A stretch of 64,000 nt of DNA from an uncultured Prevotella sp. (GTDB taxonomy: Bacteria > Bacteroidota > Bacteroidia > Bacteroidales > Bacteroidaceae): contig UQKO01000009.1 in assembly GCA_900541575.1 (NCBI GenBank), positions 1-64,000 on the forward strand. The letters run 5' to 3'. Shown here piece by piece: positions 41,822-50,626 of the stretch. The stretch's first letter is position 1. Each line of letters opens with the position of its first letter. The notes beneath the pieces were generated by a model that saw only the letters and a program-made list of their open reading frames with translations, did no database searches and was not told the origin of the DNA. The translations under genes and the position numbers were made by a program.

Positions 41822-42174
41822 ATAGACTGATTTTGAACGCATAACGAGGTGATTTTGCCTCGCGCGCGCGTGTATTTATATAGGCGTGGTGTGTTGCTTA
41901 AAAGGGAGGAATTTTCTCACTTAGCCACCAGAGGGGAGAAAAAGGAATTAGAAGGAAGAAGAAGGTATTACAAACAGGGTACATAGATAGATTTATGCTT
42001 CGTAAGCAGAGATGATGCGTTCCCTTCATAAATGCTGTCCCAATTTGTATTCCACATCATATGGATCGTGTATGGTAAAGTGGGTCACTCTACTGCTTAC
42101 AACAAGGAAATGGACAAACATACGACATTAGGGTAATACCCACCGGGAATATCCGCTGACCTAATATAACAAAT

Positions 42175-42212
42175 ACAGAAGGCTTCAATTCGTTAGAACT
42201 GAAGCCTTCTGT
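42175..42212. terminator. Hairpin upstream of the AEC gene end
   Basis: ACAGAAGGCTTCA (42175-42187) and TGAAGCCTTCTGT (42200-42212) are perfect 13-base arms with a 12-base loop. It lies 180 bases past the 3' end of the AEC transporter gene and may terminate it. Confidence 0.6.
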
Positions 42213-42392
42213 GTATAGGGTGATTTTTATATTGTACTAAAGGTGTATGTCTGCAGAGATAGTAATATATTAGGTTAAGGGGTGTAATCTTAATATTTCA
42301 TTATTACTTTCGGAGTATTTTACGCGCATTAGATTTTGAGGTAGGTGCGATGTGCATTTTTTATAGAGAATTTCTAATGAGAAAATCCAATA

Positions 42393-43319
42393 TTAAAATA
42401 GGCTTGCAAGATAAGCCACTAGAGGGATGGTGACAACGGAAAGCAAGGTGGTGAAGAAAAGTCCCTGCGTCATTACGCGTTCGTCCTGTCCATATTGTAA
42501 GCAGAGCATAATACCATTGGTGGCTACGGGCATGGCGCTGAGTACAACGGCTACATCGCTCACAAAGGGGTTGATTCCCATGAGAGCAAGCACGCCTCCT
42601 ACGGCTAGAGGGAGGACGATGAGTCGTAGCAGCGTCATGGAATAGACGAAACGATTGCCAAACATGTCTTTCACGGGGATGTGGCTAAGGCTCGAACCGA
42701 TGATGAGCAAGGCGCAAGGTGTGGTGAGGTCGCCTAGCAGATGAAACCATTCTCCTATGGGAGTGGGCATTTTAATGCGTGCAATAGCAATAACCACAGC
42801 TATGAGCGAGGCTATGACGCATGGCGAAAGAATCAGTTTTGGCGAGAAGGCACTCTTGGCTTTGCCACCATTGATAAAGGACACACCGATGGTAAACACT
42901 AAGAGATTAAACGGAATATTGAGTACGGAAGCACAGAATACAGCTTTTGGACCGAACACTGCGTCGCACACGGGATAGCCAATAAAACTCACATTGCCAA
43001 AGGCAAGCATGAAGCGGAAGATTCCTAAGCGCGACTTGTTCACCTTAAATATGTGGGGAATGAGATAGGCTAGACCGATAAGCACCACATAGTTGACCAC
43101 TGCTACGATGCCAAGCGCAATGAGTTCGGAATTTTCAAAAGCGAGATCTTTTCCCATCACAGAGGCCAAAATAAGTGCAGGCATGGAAATATTCATGATG
43201 AAGACGGAGAGTTTTCGGTCAAGATCGCCCGACCATAAATCTCGCTTTGCAGCAAAAAGTCCCACCATTACGATGCCAAATATCATTAGCATCTGCGTCA
43301 CAATGTGTAGTAAATCCAT
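42393..43319 (-). CDS. AEC (auxin efflux carrier) family transporter
   Basis: The 308-residue protein has about ten membrane helices, with the family's N-terminal MLMIFGIVMVGLFAAKRDLW and MPALILASVMG, a central loop, and a C-terminal repeat with LALMGINPFVSDVAVVLSAMPVA. Bacterial members carry malate or other small carboxylates. The substrate is not predictable. It is a single gene transcribed toward pckA. Confidence 0.88.
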   Translation of the reverse strand: MDLLHIVTQMLMIFGIVMVGLFAAKRDLWSGDLDRKLSVFIMNISMPALILASVMGKDLAFENSELIALGIVAVVNYVVLIGLAYLIPHIFKVNKSRLGIFRFMLAFGNVSFIGYPVCDAVFGPKAVFCASVLNIPFNLLVFTIGVSFINGGKAKSAFSPKLILSPCVIASLIAVVIAIARIKMPTPIGEWFHLLGDLTTPCALLIIGSSLSHIPVKDMFGNRFVYSMTLLRLIVLPLAVGGVLALMGINPFVSDVAVVLSAMPVATNGIMLCLQYGQDERVMTQGLFFTTLLSVVTIPLVAYLASLF

Positions 43320-43473
43320 TTGTTTTGTCTGTCTGTGCTTTGTGAAGATGCGTACTGAAGGTGTAAGCGTACGCTGAGAAGCCCCAAAGCGTTAATATCG
43401 TTTGGAGTGCAAAGTTACAAACTATTATAGGAATTTAAGAATATAGAAAGTTGAATCTTTCGTTGTATGGGTA

Positions 43474-44415
43474 TTATCTGTCCGTTAGGCTAGATAATGC
43501 AATGTCCATTTTATATACGTTTGTTTCCCGAAGTTGGAAACCTAGCGATTGGTAAAGTCTATTGGCGGCTATGCGCGAGGGTCGAGAAGTAAGGTTTACA
43601 CTATCGGCACCACGCTGTCGTGCCTGGAAAATCAAGTGTTCGAGTAGAATACGGGCGTAGCCTTTTCCGCGTTCATTAGCATCTACTACGACGTCTTCTA
43701 TCCATGCTTTTGTGCCAGTGAGCAGCGGACACAGACATAGGGTGGCAGTGCCGATGATGCGATTGTCCGTACTTTCAGTATTTTCGGTGCTGAGGAGTAA
43801 GTACACCATTCGGTTGATATTGTCTGCACTTTCTAGTTGTTGAAGGCTTTCGAGGGATAGTTGATTGGCTGAAGCTGACAGTTGTGGCAAAAGATGATTA
43901 ATCGCTTGAAGGGTCTGCTTCGTACATTGAGCGGAGGTTAAGAGTTCAATAGAGCATCGCTTGCGTAAGGCAAAAAGTTCGCTGATGGTTTTGCCGTAAA
44001 GAGGATGTATTAAAGTAGGAGCTATTTCGGCTAGGGGTTCGAGCACAAAGAGACGGTTGGTTAGCTCTGGATGAGGCAAAGAGAGAGATTCGTTATGAAT
44101 CACGTGGTGGTCGACAAGGAGCAGGTCTATATCGATAATGCGGTCGTGGTAGGTATGATCTACGCTTTTCTGTGTGCGCCCCATATCTCGCTCAATATCT
44201 TGCGTTATACGTAGTATGTCGGTGGTAGAGAGCGAGGTTTCAACCGCTATGGCTGTATTGAGAAATTGGTTATCTGAGCTGAACCCTACGGGAGCGGTCT
44301 GTATGGGTGTGGCAGTCTTTACTACGCGACCTATGCGCTGGGCTATGAGTTGCGTGGCTTGTTCGATATTGTGAAGGCGGTTGCCTAGGTTAGTGCCGAG
44401 AGAGAGGTAGAGCAT
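43474..44415 (-). CDS. folK: FolK fused to a GNAT acetyltransferase domain
   Basis: FolK (HPPK) adds pyrophosphate to 6-hydroxymethyl-dihydropterin in folate synthesis. Residues 1-130 form FolK: LSLGTNLGNRLHNIEQA, TAPVGFSSDNQFLNTAI, and DRIIDIDLLLVDHHVI with LSLPHPELTNRLFVLEPLAEIAP. Residues about 155-305 form a GNAT domain: RMVYLLLSTENTES, AWIEDVVVDANERGKGYARILLEHLI (acetyl-CoA loop RGKGYA) and ANRLYQSLGFQLRETNVYKM. The two parts are in one frame with no stop. HPPK is normally alone or fused to FolB/FolP. The acceptor for the GNAT domain is unknown. Confidence 0.87.
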   Translation of the reverse strand: MLYLSLGTNLGNRLHNIEQATQLIAQRIGRVVKTATPIQTAPVGFSSDNQFLNTAIAVETSLSTTDILRITQDIERDMGRTQKSVDHTYHDRIIDIDLLLVDHHVIHNESLSLPHPELTNRLFVLEPLAEIAPTLIHPLYGKTISELFALRKRCSIELLTSAQCTKQTLQAINHLLPQLSASANQLSLESLQQLESADNINRMVYLLLSTENTESTDNRIIGTATLCLCPLLTGTKAWIEDVVVDANERGKGYARILLEHLIFQARQRGADSVNLTSRPSRIAANRLYQSLGFQLRETNVYKMDIALSSLTDR

Positions 44416-44556
44416 ATTTTTCGTGTGGGGGCTTCTAATACTTCTAGCCCTTCTTTTTATATATAACTCAGGTTAAAACAAAAATTCAATATATCAGCCT
44501 TTTTATAGACACAAGAGAAACGCTAGATATTTCAGAATCTAAGTATTTATAAAAAC

Positions 44557-44595
44557 AGCGAGGCGAAGCTACTTGGAGGGGAGCTTCGCCTCGCT
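44557..44595 (-). terminator. Terminator after queA
   Basis: AGCGAGGCGAAGCT (44557-44570) and AGCTTCGCCTCGCT (44582-44595) are perfect 14-base arms around an 11-base loop, 35 bases past the queA stop. It separates queA from folK. Confidence 0.85.
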
Positions 44596-44629
44596 ATAAA
44601 TTAAGAATTAAGAAGAGAGGAGACTGTGA

Positions 44630-45682
44630 TTAATCAATGATAAGCATCACATCACCGAAAGGACCAAACTTATAGTCGTGCTTCAGTGCCTCGTTGTAAG
44701 CATTCATTGTCTCATCGTAGCCACCGAATGCAGCAGTGAGCATGAGCAGGGTGGAGTAAGGGAGGTGGAAATTGGAGAGCATGGCATCAGCCACGTGGAA
44801 CTCGTAGGGAGGGAAGATAAACTTGTTTGTCCATCCTTCAAACTCCTTTATGCGATTGTCCGTGCTGCATGAAGCTTCAATGGCACGTTGTACGGTAGTA
44901 CCAACGGCCAGGATTTTATGACCTTGATCTTTGGCAGAATTGACAATGTTGCAGCATGCTTCGCCTACAAACATCTGTTCCGAGTCCATCTTGTGCTTGG
45001 TAAGGTCTTCCACATCGGTATTGCGGAAGTTGCCAAGGCCGCAATGGAGCGTAATAAAAGCCTCTTTAATACCCTTAATTTCCATGCGCTTCATCATTTC
45101 GCGTGAGAAGTGCATACCTGCTGTAGGAGCCGTCACTGCACCCTCGTTTTTGGCGAAGATACACTGGAAGCGTTCCAAATCCTCGGGTTCGCTCTCGCGG
45201 CCTATGAAGCGAGGAATAGGAGCTTCTCCCAAGGCATAGAGCGAGCGCTTGAACTCTTCGTGGTCGCCGTCATAAAGAAAGCGGAGCGTACGTCCGCGGC
45301 TTGTAGTATTGTCGATTACCTCGGCCACGATAGAATTGTCTTCACCAAAATAGAGCTTGTTGCCGATGCGAATCTTGCGAGCTGGATCTACGAGCACATC
45401 CCAAAGGCGGAGTTCTTGATTAAGTTCGCGCAGTAGAAATACTTCGATGCGTGCGCCAGTCTTCTCCTTATTGCCGTAGAGACGTGCAGGGAACACCTTC
45501 GTATCGTTGAATATGAACACATCGTCTTCGTCGAAGAAAGTGAGCAAATCTTTAAACATGAGGTGTTCTATATCTCCCGTTTTTCGGTGGAGCACCATCA
45601 TGCGGCATTCGTCGCGATGGGGTGCGGGGTATTGTGCAATTTTATCTTCAGGGAGTTTGAATTTAAACTGTGATAGCTTCAT
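44630..45682 (-). CDS. queA: S-adenosylmethionine:tRNA ribosyltransferase-isomerase
   Basis: QueA makes epoxyqueuosine in tRNA by moving the ribosyl part of SAM. The 350-residue protein begins MKLSQFKFKLPEDKIAQYPA and has VFIFNDTKVFPARL, GAVTAPTAGMHFS and FHLPYSTLLMLTAAFGG, all family hallmarks. ATG 45682 fits the family; the longer frame upstream does not. It follows truB by about 140 bases, as in the common ftsX-DUF3098-uppP-truB-queA order, and ends before a strong terminator. Confidence 0.96.
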   Translation of the reverse strand: MKLSQFKFKLPEDKIAQYPAPHRDECRMMVLHRKTGDIEHLMFKDLLTFFDEDDVFIFNDTKVFPARLYGNKEKTGARIEVFLLRELNQELRLWDVLVDPARKIRIGNKLYFGEDNSIVAEVIDNTTSRGRTLRFLYDGDHEEFKRSLYALGEAPIPRFIGRESEPEDLERFQCIFAKNEGAVTAPTAGMHFSREMMKRMEIKGIKEAFITLHCGLGNFRNTDVEDLTKHKMDSEQMFVGEACCNIVNSAKDQGHKILAVGTTVQRAIEASCSTDNRIKEFEGWTNKFIFPPYEFHVADAMLSNFHLPYSTLLMLTAAFGGYDETMNAYNEALKHDYKFGPFGDVMLIID

Positions 45683-45822
45683 ATCGGTATGAGGAGTTTC
45701 TTTGGCTATTCTGATAGGGAAATGCCTGTTTTTATTGATGATGTGATTGAAAATGTGCATGCGAGGCGATTATGAAGAGAACTACAAGCCCTCTTTCTCA
45801 CTTTATCATCCTTGTAGCACCT

Positions 45823-46680
45823 CTATTTTGCTTCAATCAGTTGTGTGAAATCTTCGATTGAGAAGCAACGATCAAGGGTAAAGTGGCCTACGCGTGAGCG
45901 TCTGAGTGCTGTGAGATGAGCTCCGCTTCCGAGGGCTTCGCCGATGTCGCGCGCCAAAGCACGGATATAGGTGCCTTTCGAGCAGACCACGCGGATGGTC
46001 ATCTCCTGCCGTTCAAGGTGACATTCTGTAAGCTCTATGCAGTCAATGTGTAAAGGTTTAGCTTTGAGCTGTACCTCTTCTTGTGTTTGTCCGCTACGAG
46101 CGAGGTCGTAAGCACGTTTACCTTCTATCTTGCACGCTGAGAATACGGGCGGCACTTGCATGATGTCGCCCACAAATTGTGTGAGCACTTGACGTATCAT
46201 TTCCTCGGTAATATGCTCAGTGGGGAAGGTACGATCAATGGGGTGTTCTAGATCGAAACTCGGAGTTGTAGCTCCTAGCTTGATTGTGGCAAAGTATTCT
46301 TTCACGCCACTTTGCAACTCTTCGATGAGTTTTGTGGCTCGTCCTGTGGCAACAACCATTACACCTGTGGCCAAAGGGTCGAGTGTGCCAGCGTGGCCTA
46401 TCTTAATTTTCTTTTTACCAAGCGCTCGGGATAGTACCCATCTTACCTTTGCCACGAGCTGAAATGAGGTCATGTGGAGTGGTTTGTCAAAAGCCACGAC
46501 GCAGGGCAGGATGCCGCCCATGAGCGGATTGCCATCTTCTGTGGTCACATTGGGGTGGACTATGAAGTCTTTTAGCACATCAATGCTTGTGAAGTGAGGC
46601 TGCGCATCGTTTGGGGTGGAAAGCGCTTCTAAGGCTACGGGGGGCAGAATATAGTCTGCTATGGTCTGTTTCTTAGCCAT
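45823..46680 (-). CDS. truB: tRNA pseudouridine(55) synthase
   Basis: TruB makes pseudouridine at position 55 in the T-loop. Catalytic domain: CVVAFDKPLHMTSFQLVAKVRW, then KIGHAGTLDPLATGVMVVATGRATKL with the catalytic Asp, and later VPPVFSACKIEGKRAYDLARSG and CSKGTYIRALARDIG. The 285-residue protein has about 60 extra N-terminal residues before the domain, longer than usual. ATG 46680 (MAKKQTIADYILPP) was chosen. It lies between queA and uppP on the minus strand. Confidence 0.94.
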   Translation of the reverse strand: MAKKQTIADYILPPVALEALSTPNDAQPHFTSIDVLKDFIVHPNVTTEDGNPLMGGILPCVVAFDKPLHMTSFQLVAKVRWVLSRALGKKKIKIGHAGTLDPLATGVMVVATGRATKLIEELQSGVKEYFATIKLGATTPSFDLEHPIDRTFPTEHITEEMIRQVLTQFVGDIMQVPPVFSACKIEGKRAYDLARSGQTQEEVQLKAKPLHIDCIELTECHLERQEMTIRVVCSKGTYIRALARDIGEALGSGAHLTALRRSRVGHFTLDRCFSIEDFTQLIEAK

Positions 46681-46760
46681 ATATTGTGGAGCAAAATATC
46701 GGATGTTCATTGGTCTTCTCGAGATTCCAATCCGATATTTCAAGTAAAAACTTTCTTGCT

Positions 46761-47603
46761 TTATTTAAGTAAGGAGTAGACGATGGATGCTACGCCGACA
46801 ATGGCGCAATAGTAGGCAAAGTAGATGAGTTTTCCCTTCTTGACGATACCTATCATCCATTTACATGCTGCACATCCTGAGATAAATGCTGCAACGAATC
46901 CTACGATGAGGGGAAGCGTATCGATACCTCCTGTGGCTTCTTCACCCTTCACCATCTTGAGCACGTCAAGCAGTGCTTCGCCCAAAATGGGGGGGATTAC
47001 CATGAGAAAGGAAAATTGTGCCAACTTCTCTTTTTTATTGCCGAGGAGCAATCCTGTGGCAATGGTGCTACCCGAACGACTGAGGCCGGGGAGCACGGCT
47101 ACTGCTTGTGCTAAACCTATGATGAAGGCATGGCTGAGCGAGATGTTCTCGCGTTGACGCGGACGGGCCAGGTAGGAGAATGTGAGTAAAGCGGCCGTCA
47201 GGAGAAGACAGATGCCCACTACGAGCAGACCTGATCCAAAGATATCTTCCACCTGGTCCTTGAAGAATACGCCCACAATGCCGATGGGAATCATCGATAC
47301 AAGGATATTGAGCACGTAGCGTTGGTCTGGGTTGAGACGATTGAGGAAGGTTCCGTTGCCCTTGAGAGAGCGAGGGGAGAGAGGGCTACACATGCCCTTG
47401 AGAATTTTCCCTATTTCGCTGCCGAGAATGACGAGGGTGCTAAGTACGGTGGCCACGTGTACGGCAATGGTAAAAGTCATATTGCTTTCGCCGTCGATGC
47501 CGAAGAGTTCAGAAACTATGGTGAGGTGTCCGCTGCTACTCACGGGGAGATATTCTGTGAGTCCTTGCAGAAGCCCCATGATAAGGGCTTGGAGGGTATT
47601 CAT
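46761..47603 (-). CDS. uppP: Undecaprenyl-diphosphatase
   Basis: UppP (BacA) recycles undecaprenyl-PP to the monophosphate carrier for peptidoglycan and other surface polymers. The 280-residue protein has about eight membrane helices and the family motifs LQGLTEYLPVSSSGHL (with Glu, Ser and His) and AVLPGLSRSGSTIATGLLLG. It is next to DUF3098 and ftsX, linking wall lipid recycling with division. Confidence 0.96.
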   Translation of the reverse strand: MNTLQALIMGLLQGLTEYLPVSSSGHLTIVSELFGIDGESNMTFTIAVHVATVLSTLVILGSEIGKILKGMCSPLSPRSLKGNGTFLNRLNPDQRYVLNILVSMIPIGIVGVFFKDQVEDIFGSGLLVVGICLLLTAALLTFSYLARPRQRENISLSHAFIIGLAQAVAVLPGLSRSGSTIATGLLLGNKKEKLAQFSFLMVIPPILGEALLDVLKMVKGEEATGGIDTLPLIVGFVAAFISGCAACKWMIGIVKKGKLIYFAYYCAIVGVASIVYSLLK

Positions 47604-47679
47604 TCTTTATCTTGTGTTATGGGTTTATGAGAAAGATTGATATGGAGTTACCTTTGTGAGGTGTCGTAGCTCAATAATC

Positions 47680-47970
47680 TTAATTTATTTCTTTTGTAAA
47701 GTTATTTTCATTCGTAGTTTCTTCCTTTGTGCTTTGCTTGTCTCGGGGGCGGCGCACGATGGCATAGATGATGAAAAGGTAGCCAAAGAGGGCTACGGCG
47801 GGAGCCACCTTTACATGGCGTGCGTCGAAGATGGCGGTATTGAATGTTGATTCGTTGGAACCCGAGCCCGACATTAAAATCATGCCGACGATTACCACGG
47901 CCATACCGATGGCTAGGAGGATGAAGTTCGTGCGATCAAAAGCGAACACTTTCTTGGCAGTAGTTTTCAT
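47680..47970 (-). CDS. DUF3098 membrane protein
   Basis: The 96-residue protein has two membrane helices (about 15-35 FILLAIGMAVVIVGMILMSG and about 55-75 VAPAVALFGYLFIIYAI). It shows the family pattern in between (SGSNESTFNTAIFDARHVK) and has a charged C-terminal tail (RRPRDKQSTKEE). The family is found between ftsX and uppP in Bacteroidetes and has no known function; a role in envelope biogenesis is guessed from position. Confidence 0.88.
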   Translation of the reverse strand: MKTTAKKVFAFDRTNFILLAIGMAVVIVGMILMSGSGSNESTFNTAIFDARHVKVAPAVALFGYLFIIYAIVRRPRDKQSTKEETTNENNFTKEIN

Positions 47971-48143
47971 TGTGTGCGTTATGTATATTTTGTTGTTTGT
48001 TTGCTATAAAGGAAATTGGAGATTTCTTTTTTGTAGCTGACGCGTCGCGTCTTGGCAGAAAGGATGGAGCGTGGGGCTTCAGTGGTGTTTACTTTTCTGC
48101 AGTGCCGCCGTGCAACAAGTCGGCCACATCATCACTCTCTCTA

Positions 48144-49019
48144 TTACACCACTGTCTTATTTCTCAGGTGTTTGTTCACGGAGAAGAAGGCACAGAGCAC
48201 TGTCAGAACGATGCCACAGGCAAAGATGGTACCAATGGTATATATCCACACGTCTGGCGTGACGAGTTGATTGAAATAGATGTCGCCTGTGCCAGCTTCA
48301 AAGCGCAGATAGTAGAGCGCAGCACCGAGCAGACCACCGGCTATTACGGCTGCCACAATACCAATGCGTAGAGCTTGCCATATAAAGGGACGGCGAATGA
48401 AACCCCAACTAGCTCCAACTAGTTTCATTGTGTGGATGCTATATCGGCGAGCATACACGCTCATGCGGATAGTATTGTTGATGAGCGAGAATGATACCAC
48501 GGCTAGCAAGGCTGCCACCACGAGCAGAATGATGCTCACCGAAGGAATCGTGCGGTCAAGTTTCTGCATGATGTCGCGCGGATAGTTTATTTCCGTCACG
48601 CCTTGCAACTTTTGCATATCCCCTTCGTAGCGTTTTAGGCTGTCGAGGTTGGCATAGTCGGCTTTAAGATAAACTTCAAACTCTGCGGGGATAGGGCTAG
48701 AGCCCTGAAATTCGCCCATGTCGCCCCCAAGGGCTTCGTTCATTTCAGCAATACCCTGCAGTTTCGACTTGTAGCTCACAGCCCTAGCATAGGGGGCATG
48801 GCGTAAGTGAGATTGCACGGCTAGAAGGTCGTGGTGAGATATGCTGTCGTTGAGCATCACCTCCACGAAAAGCCCCTCGCGTAGCTGTCGGCTAAAATTG
48901 TTGCCGATGCTTACAAAGAGTACTATCATGCCTAGAAGTACGAGCACGAGTGTAGTGCTAATTCCTGTGGTGATGGTGGCAAATTTTCCTGCCGAACGTA
49001 TCTTTTTTTTCTTGCTCAT
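48144..49019 (-). CDS. ftsX: Cell division protein FtsX
   Basis: FtsX, with FtsE, links septum formation to peptidoglycan hydrolases. The 291-residue protein has an N-terminal helix (about 22-40), an external domain with GEFQGSSPIPAEFEVYLK, then three more helices (about 170-285) including VYARRYSIHTMKLVGASWGFIRRPFI, typical of FtsX. FtsE is not in the window. It is the first gene of the ftsX-DUF3098-uppP-truB-queA run and has its own promoter. Confidence 0.93.
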   Translation of the reverse strand: MSKKKKIRSAGKFATITTGISTTLVLVLLGMIVLFVSIGNNFSRQLREGLFVEVMLNDSISHHDLLAVQSHLRHAPYARAVSYKSKLQGIAEMNEALGGDMGEFQGSSPIPAEFEVYLKADYANLDSLKRYEGDMQKLQGVTEINYPRDIMQKLDRTIPSVSIILLVVAALLAVVSFSLINNTIRMSVYARRYSIHTMKLVGASWGFIRRPFIWQALRIGIVAAVIAGGLLGAALYYLRFEAGTGDIYFNQLVTPDVWIYTIGTIFACGIVLTVLCAFFSVNKHLRNKTVV

Positions 49020-49064
49020 TTCTTTCGGGTTTGTATGAAAAGAGGCCCAATAAGGCTAATTTCG

Positions 49065-49096
49065 TACAAAAGTACAATAAAAACGCGCGCATCCAA
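49065..49096 (-). promoter_or_regulatory. Promoter for ftsX
   Basis: On the minus strand TTTG (complement of 49093-49096) is followed after 20 nt by TACTTTTG (complement of 49065-49072). Confidence 0.65.
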
Positions 49097-49292
49097 AGCA
49101 TTCTCTGTCTTTTAACAAAATATGTAGTAATTTGCCATGATTGTCAAGGAAGAGCAATGGCATCAATTTGATGGGTAAAGCGCACGTGCGAGGTGTGTAG
49201 CAGAGACAGTGTATAAGTTGTACACAACTATTCCTCTGTTTTGTAAGAGTGGTCACATTTGCCGCCGATGAGCACCAATTAAGTTCAAAAAA

Positions 49293-49325
49293 TTTGGACA
49301 TTACGTCCGAAAATTCCTATATTTG
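49293..49325 (+). promoter_or_regulatory. Promoter for floA
   Basis: TTTG at 49293-49296 and TATATTTG at 49318-49325 are 21 nt apart, matching the Bacteroidetes consensus. Confidence 0.65.
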
Positions 49326-49508
49326 CAGTTGGTACATTGCGTGCAGAATATCCAGAGGAATGAGCCTCTAAAAATCCGTACAACGTGGCCTAAAAATAAC
49401 AATTTTATTCACCCTAAATTGCTCATAAGATAGGCAGCGGAGCTATGTAGTAAGTAAACATCGTCTTACCTTCTAAGCGCTATCTTGTGCCAAGAAAAAC
49501 AAAAGCGT

Positions 49509-50510
49509 ATGTTTATCAATGATCCCGTGGTTATATCCGTCGTTGTGGTGGTAGCCATTGTATGCCTCAGTATTTTTTTTCATTTTGTGCCATTCTTTCT
49601 TTGGCTTAGTGCCAAAGTATCGGGTGTAAAGATTTCTCTTATTCAGCTTTTCTTGATGCGTATCCGTAACGTACCGCCCAACGTGATTGTGCCTAGCCTC
49701 ATTGAAGCTCACAAGGCAGGCCTTCGCACCGTGACACGCGACAATCTCGAAGCTCACTATATGACGGGCGGTCATGTGCAGCGTGTGGTGCATGCCCTCG
49801 TGTCAGCCTCGAAAGCCAATATCGACCTCTCTTTTGAGAAAGCCACAGCCATCGACCTTGCAGGTCGTGATGTGTTCGAGGCTGTGCAGACGAGTGTCAA
49901 TCCAAAGGTGATTGATACTCCGCCTGTGGCTGCCGTAGCCAAAAATGGTATTCAGCTTATCGCCAAGGCTCGTGTGACAGTGCGCGCCAACATTCATCAG
50001 CTCGTGGGTGGTGCTGGCGAAGATACTATTCTAGCTCGTGTGGGCGAGGGTATCGTATCGTCTATTGGTTCTGCAGAAACGCATGAACAGGTGCTAGAGA
50101 ATCCAGACTCTATCTCCAAACTAGTCCTCTCTAAGGGACTTGATGCGGGTACGGCTTATGAGATTCTCTCAATCGACATTGCCGATATCGATGTAGGTAA
50201 GAATATCGGTGCCACCTTGCAGATGGATCAAGCCAATGCCGACAAGAACATTGCTCAGGCCAAGGCTGAGGAGCGTCGTGCTATGGCCGTAGCCACCGAG
50301 CAAGAGATGAAGGCTAAGGCTCAGCAGGCTCGTGCCGAAGTAATACAAGCTGAAGCAGAGGTGCCCAAGGCTCTTGCCCAAGCTTTGCGCGAAGGCAACA
50401 TGGGCTTCATGGATTATTATAAGTTTGAAAATCTCAAGGGCGATACCGCCATGCGCGACGCTATCTCCAAATTCGACCCTAATTCCGTGCTAGGTGGGAA
50501 GAAGGGGTAG
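49509..50510 (+). CDS. floA: Flotillin-like protein FloA
   Basis: FloA forms membrane assemblies that organise other proteins in bacterial membranes. The protein (about 333 residues from ATG 49509) has an N-terminal hydrophobic hairpin (VVISVVVVVAIVCLSIFFHFV), an SPFH domain with VTRDNLEAHYMTGGHVQRVV and GRDVFEAVQTSVNPKVIDTP, and a C-terminal coiled coil rich in Ala, Glu and Lys (AQAKAEERRAMAVATEQEM). The frame can extend to TTG 49485, but ATG is preferred. It has a clear promoter and stands alone. Confidence 0.93.
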   Translation: MFINDPVVISVVVVVAIVCLSIFFHFVPFFLWLSAKVSGVKISLIQLFLMRIRNVPPNVIVPSLIEAHKAGLRTVTRDNLEAHYMTGGHVQRVVHALVSASKANIDLSFEKATAIDLAGRDVFEAVQTSVNPKVIDTPPVAAVAKNGIQLIAKARVTVRANIHQLVGGAGEDTILARVGEGIVSSIGSAETHEQVLENPDSISKLVLSKGLDAGTAYEILSIDIADIDVGKNIGATLQMDQANADKNIAQAKAEERRAMAVATEQEMKAKAQQARAEVIQAEAEVPKALAQALREGNMGFMDYYKFENLKGDTAMRDAISKFDPNSVLGGKKG

Positions 50511-50540
50511 TGATATTAAGAATAGGTATTATCTGTTATA

Positions 50541-50594
50541 GGCATTGAGCCTTCGCGCAGATAGCCGAAGCGAGACGCTTCGCCCCCATTTCCT
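50541..50594 (+). repeat. REP-like element, left of the RAYT gene
   Basis: GGCATTGAGCCTTCGCGCAG is followed by CCGAAGCGAGACGCTTCGCC, a hairpin with arms CGAAGCG and CGCTTCG, and then CCCATTTCCT. It matches the element at 51358-51411 in the same orientation with few changes. Confidence 0.85.
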
Positions 50595-50626
50595 TTTGGA
50601 AAACTCCTCAAATCAAGTAAATATTG

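Larger units (their letters stand above)
41562..42392. other. Long intergenic region after pckA with terminators and tandem repeats
   Basis: These 830 bases hold the pckA terminator (41620-41652), four tandem 23-base repeats (41733-41821), a CG-alternating run near 41862-41872 (CGCGCGCGCG) and a further hairpin (42175-42212). The 42000-42170 part translates in no frame into anything recognised. No gene is called. Confidence 0.6.
49020..49508. other. Divergent promoter region of ftsX and floA
   Basis: Two back-to-back promoters are visible (ftsX and floA). The long leader ahead of floA (about 180 bases) holds no recognised RNA element. Short open frames on the minus strand (49056-49301) lack any family similarity and are not called. 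Confidence 0.55.

Noticed and set aside
41689..41830. Possible CRISPR array (23-bp repeats)
   Set aside because: The repeats are directly tandem with no unique spacers of 25-40 bases and there are no cas genes in the window.
42000..42170. Possible remnant of a transposon or gene after pckA
   Set aside because: No frame gives a recognisable peptide and no inverted or direct repeats bound it.
49056..49301. Small 81-codon frame in the ftsX-floA gap
   Set aside because: It overlaps the ftsX promoter, lacks a plausible start context and has no similarity I can name.
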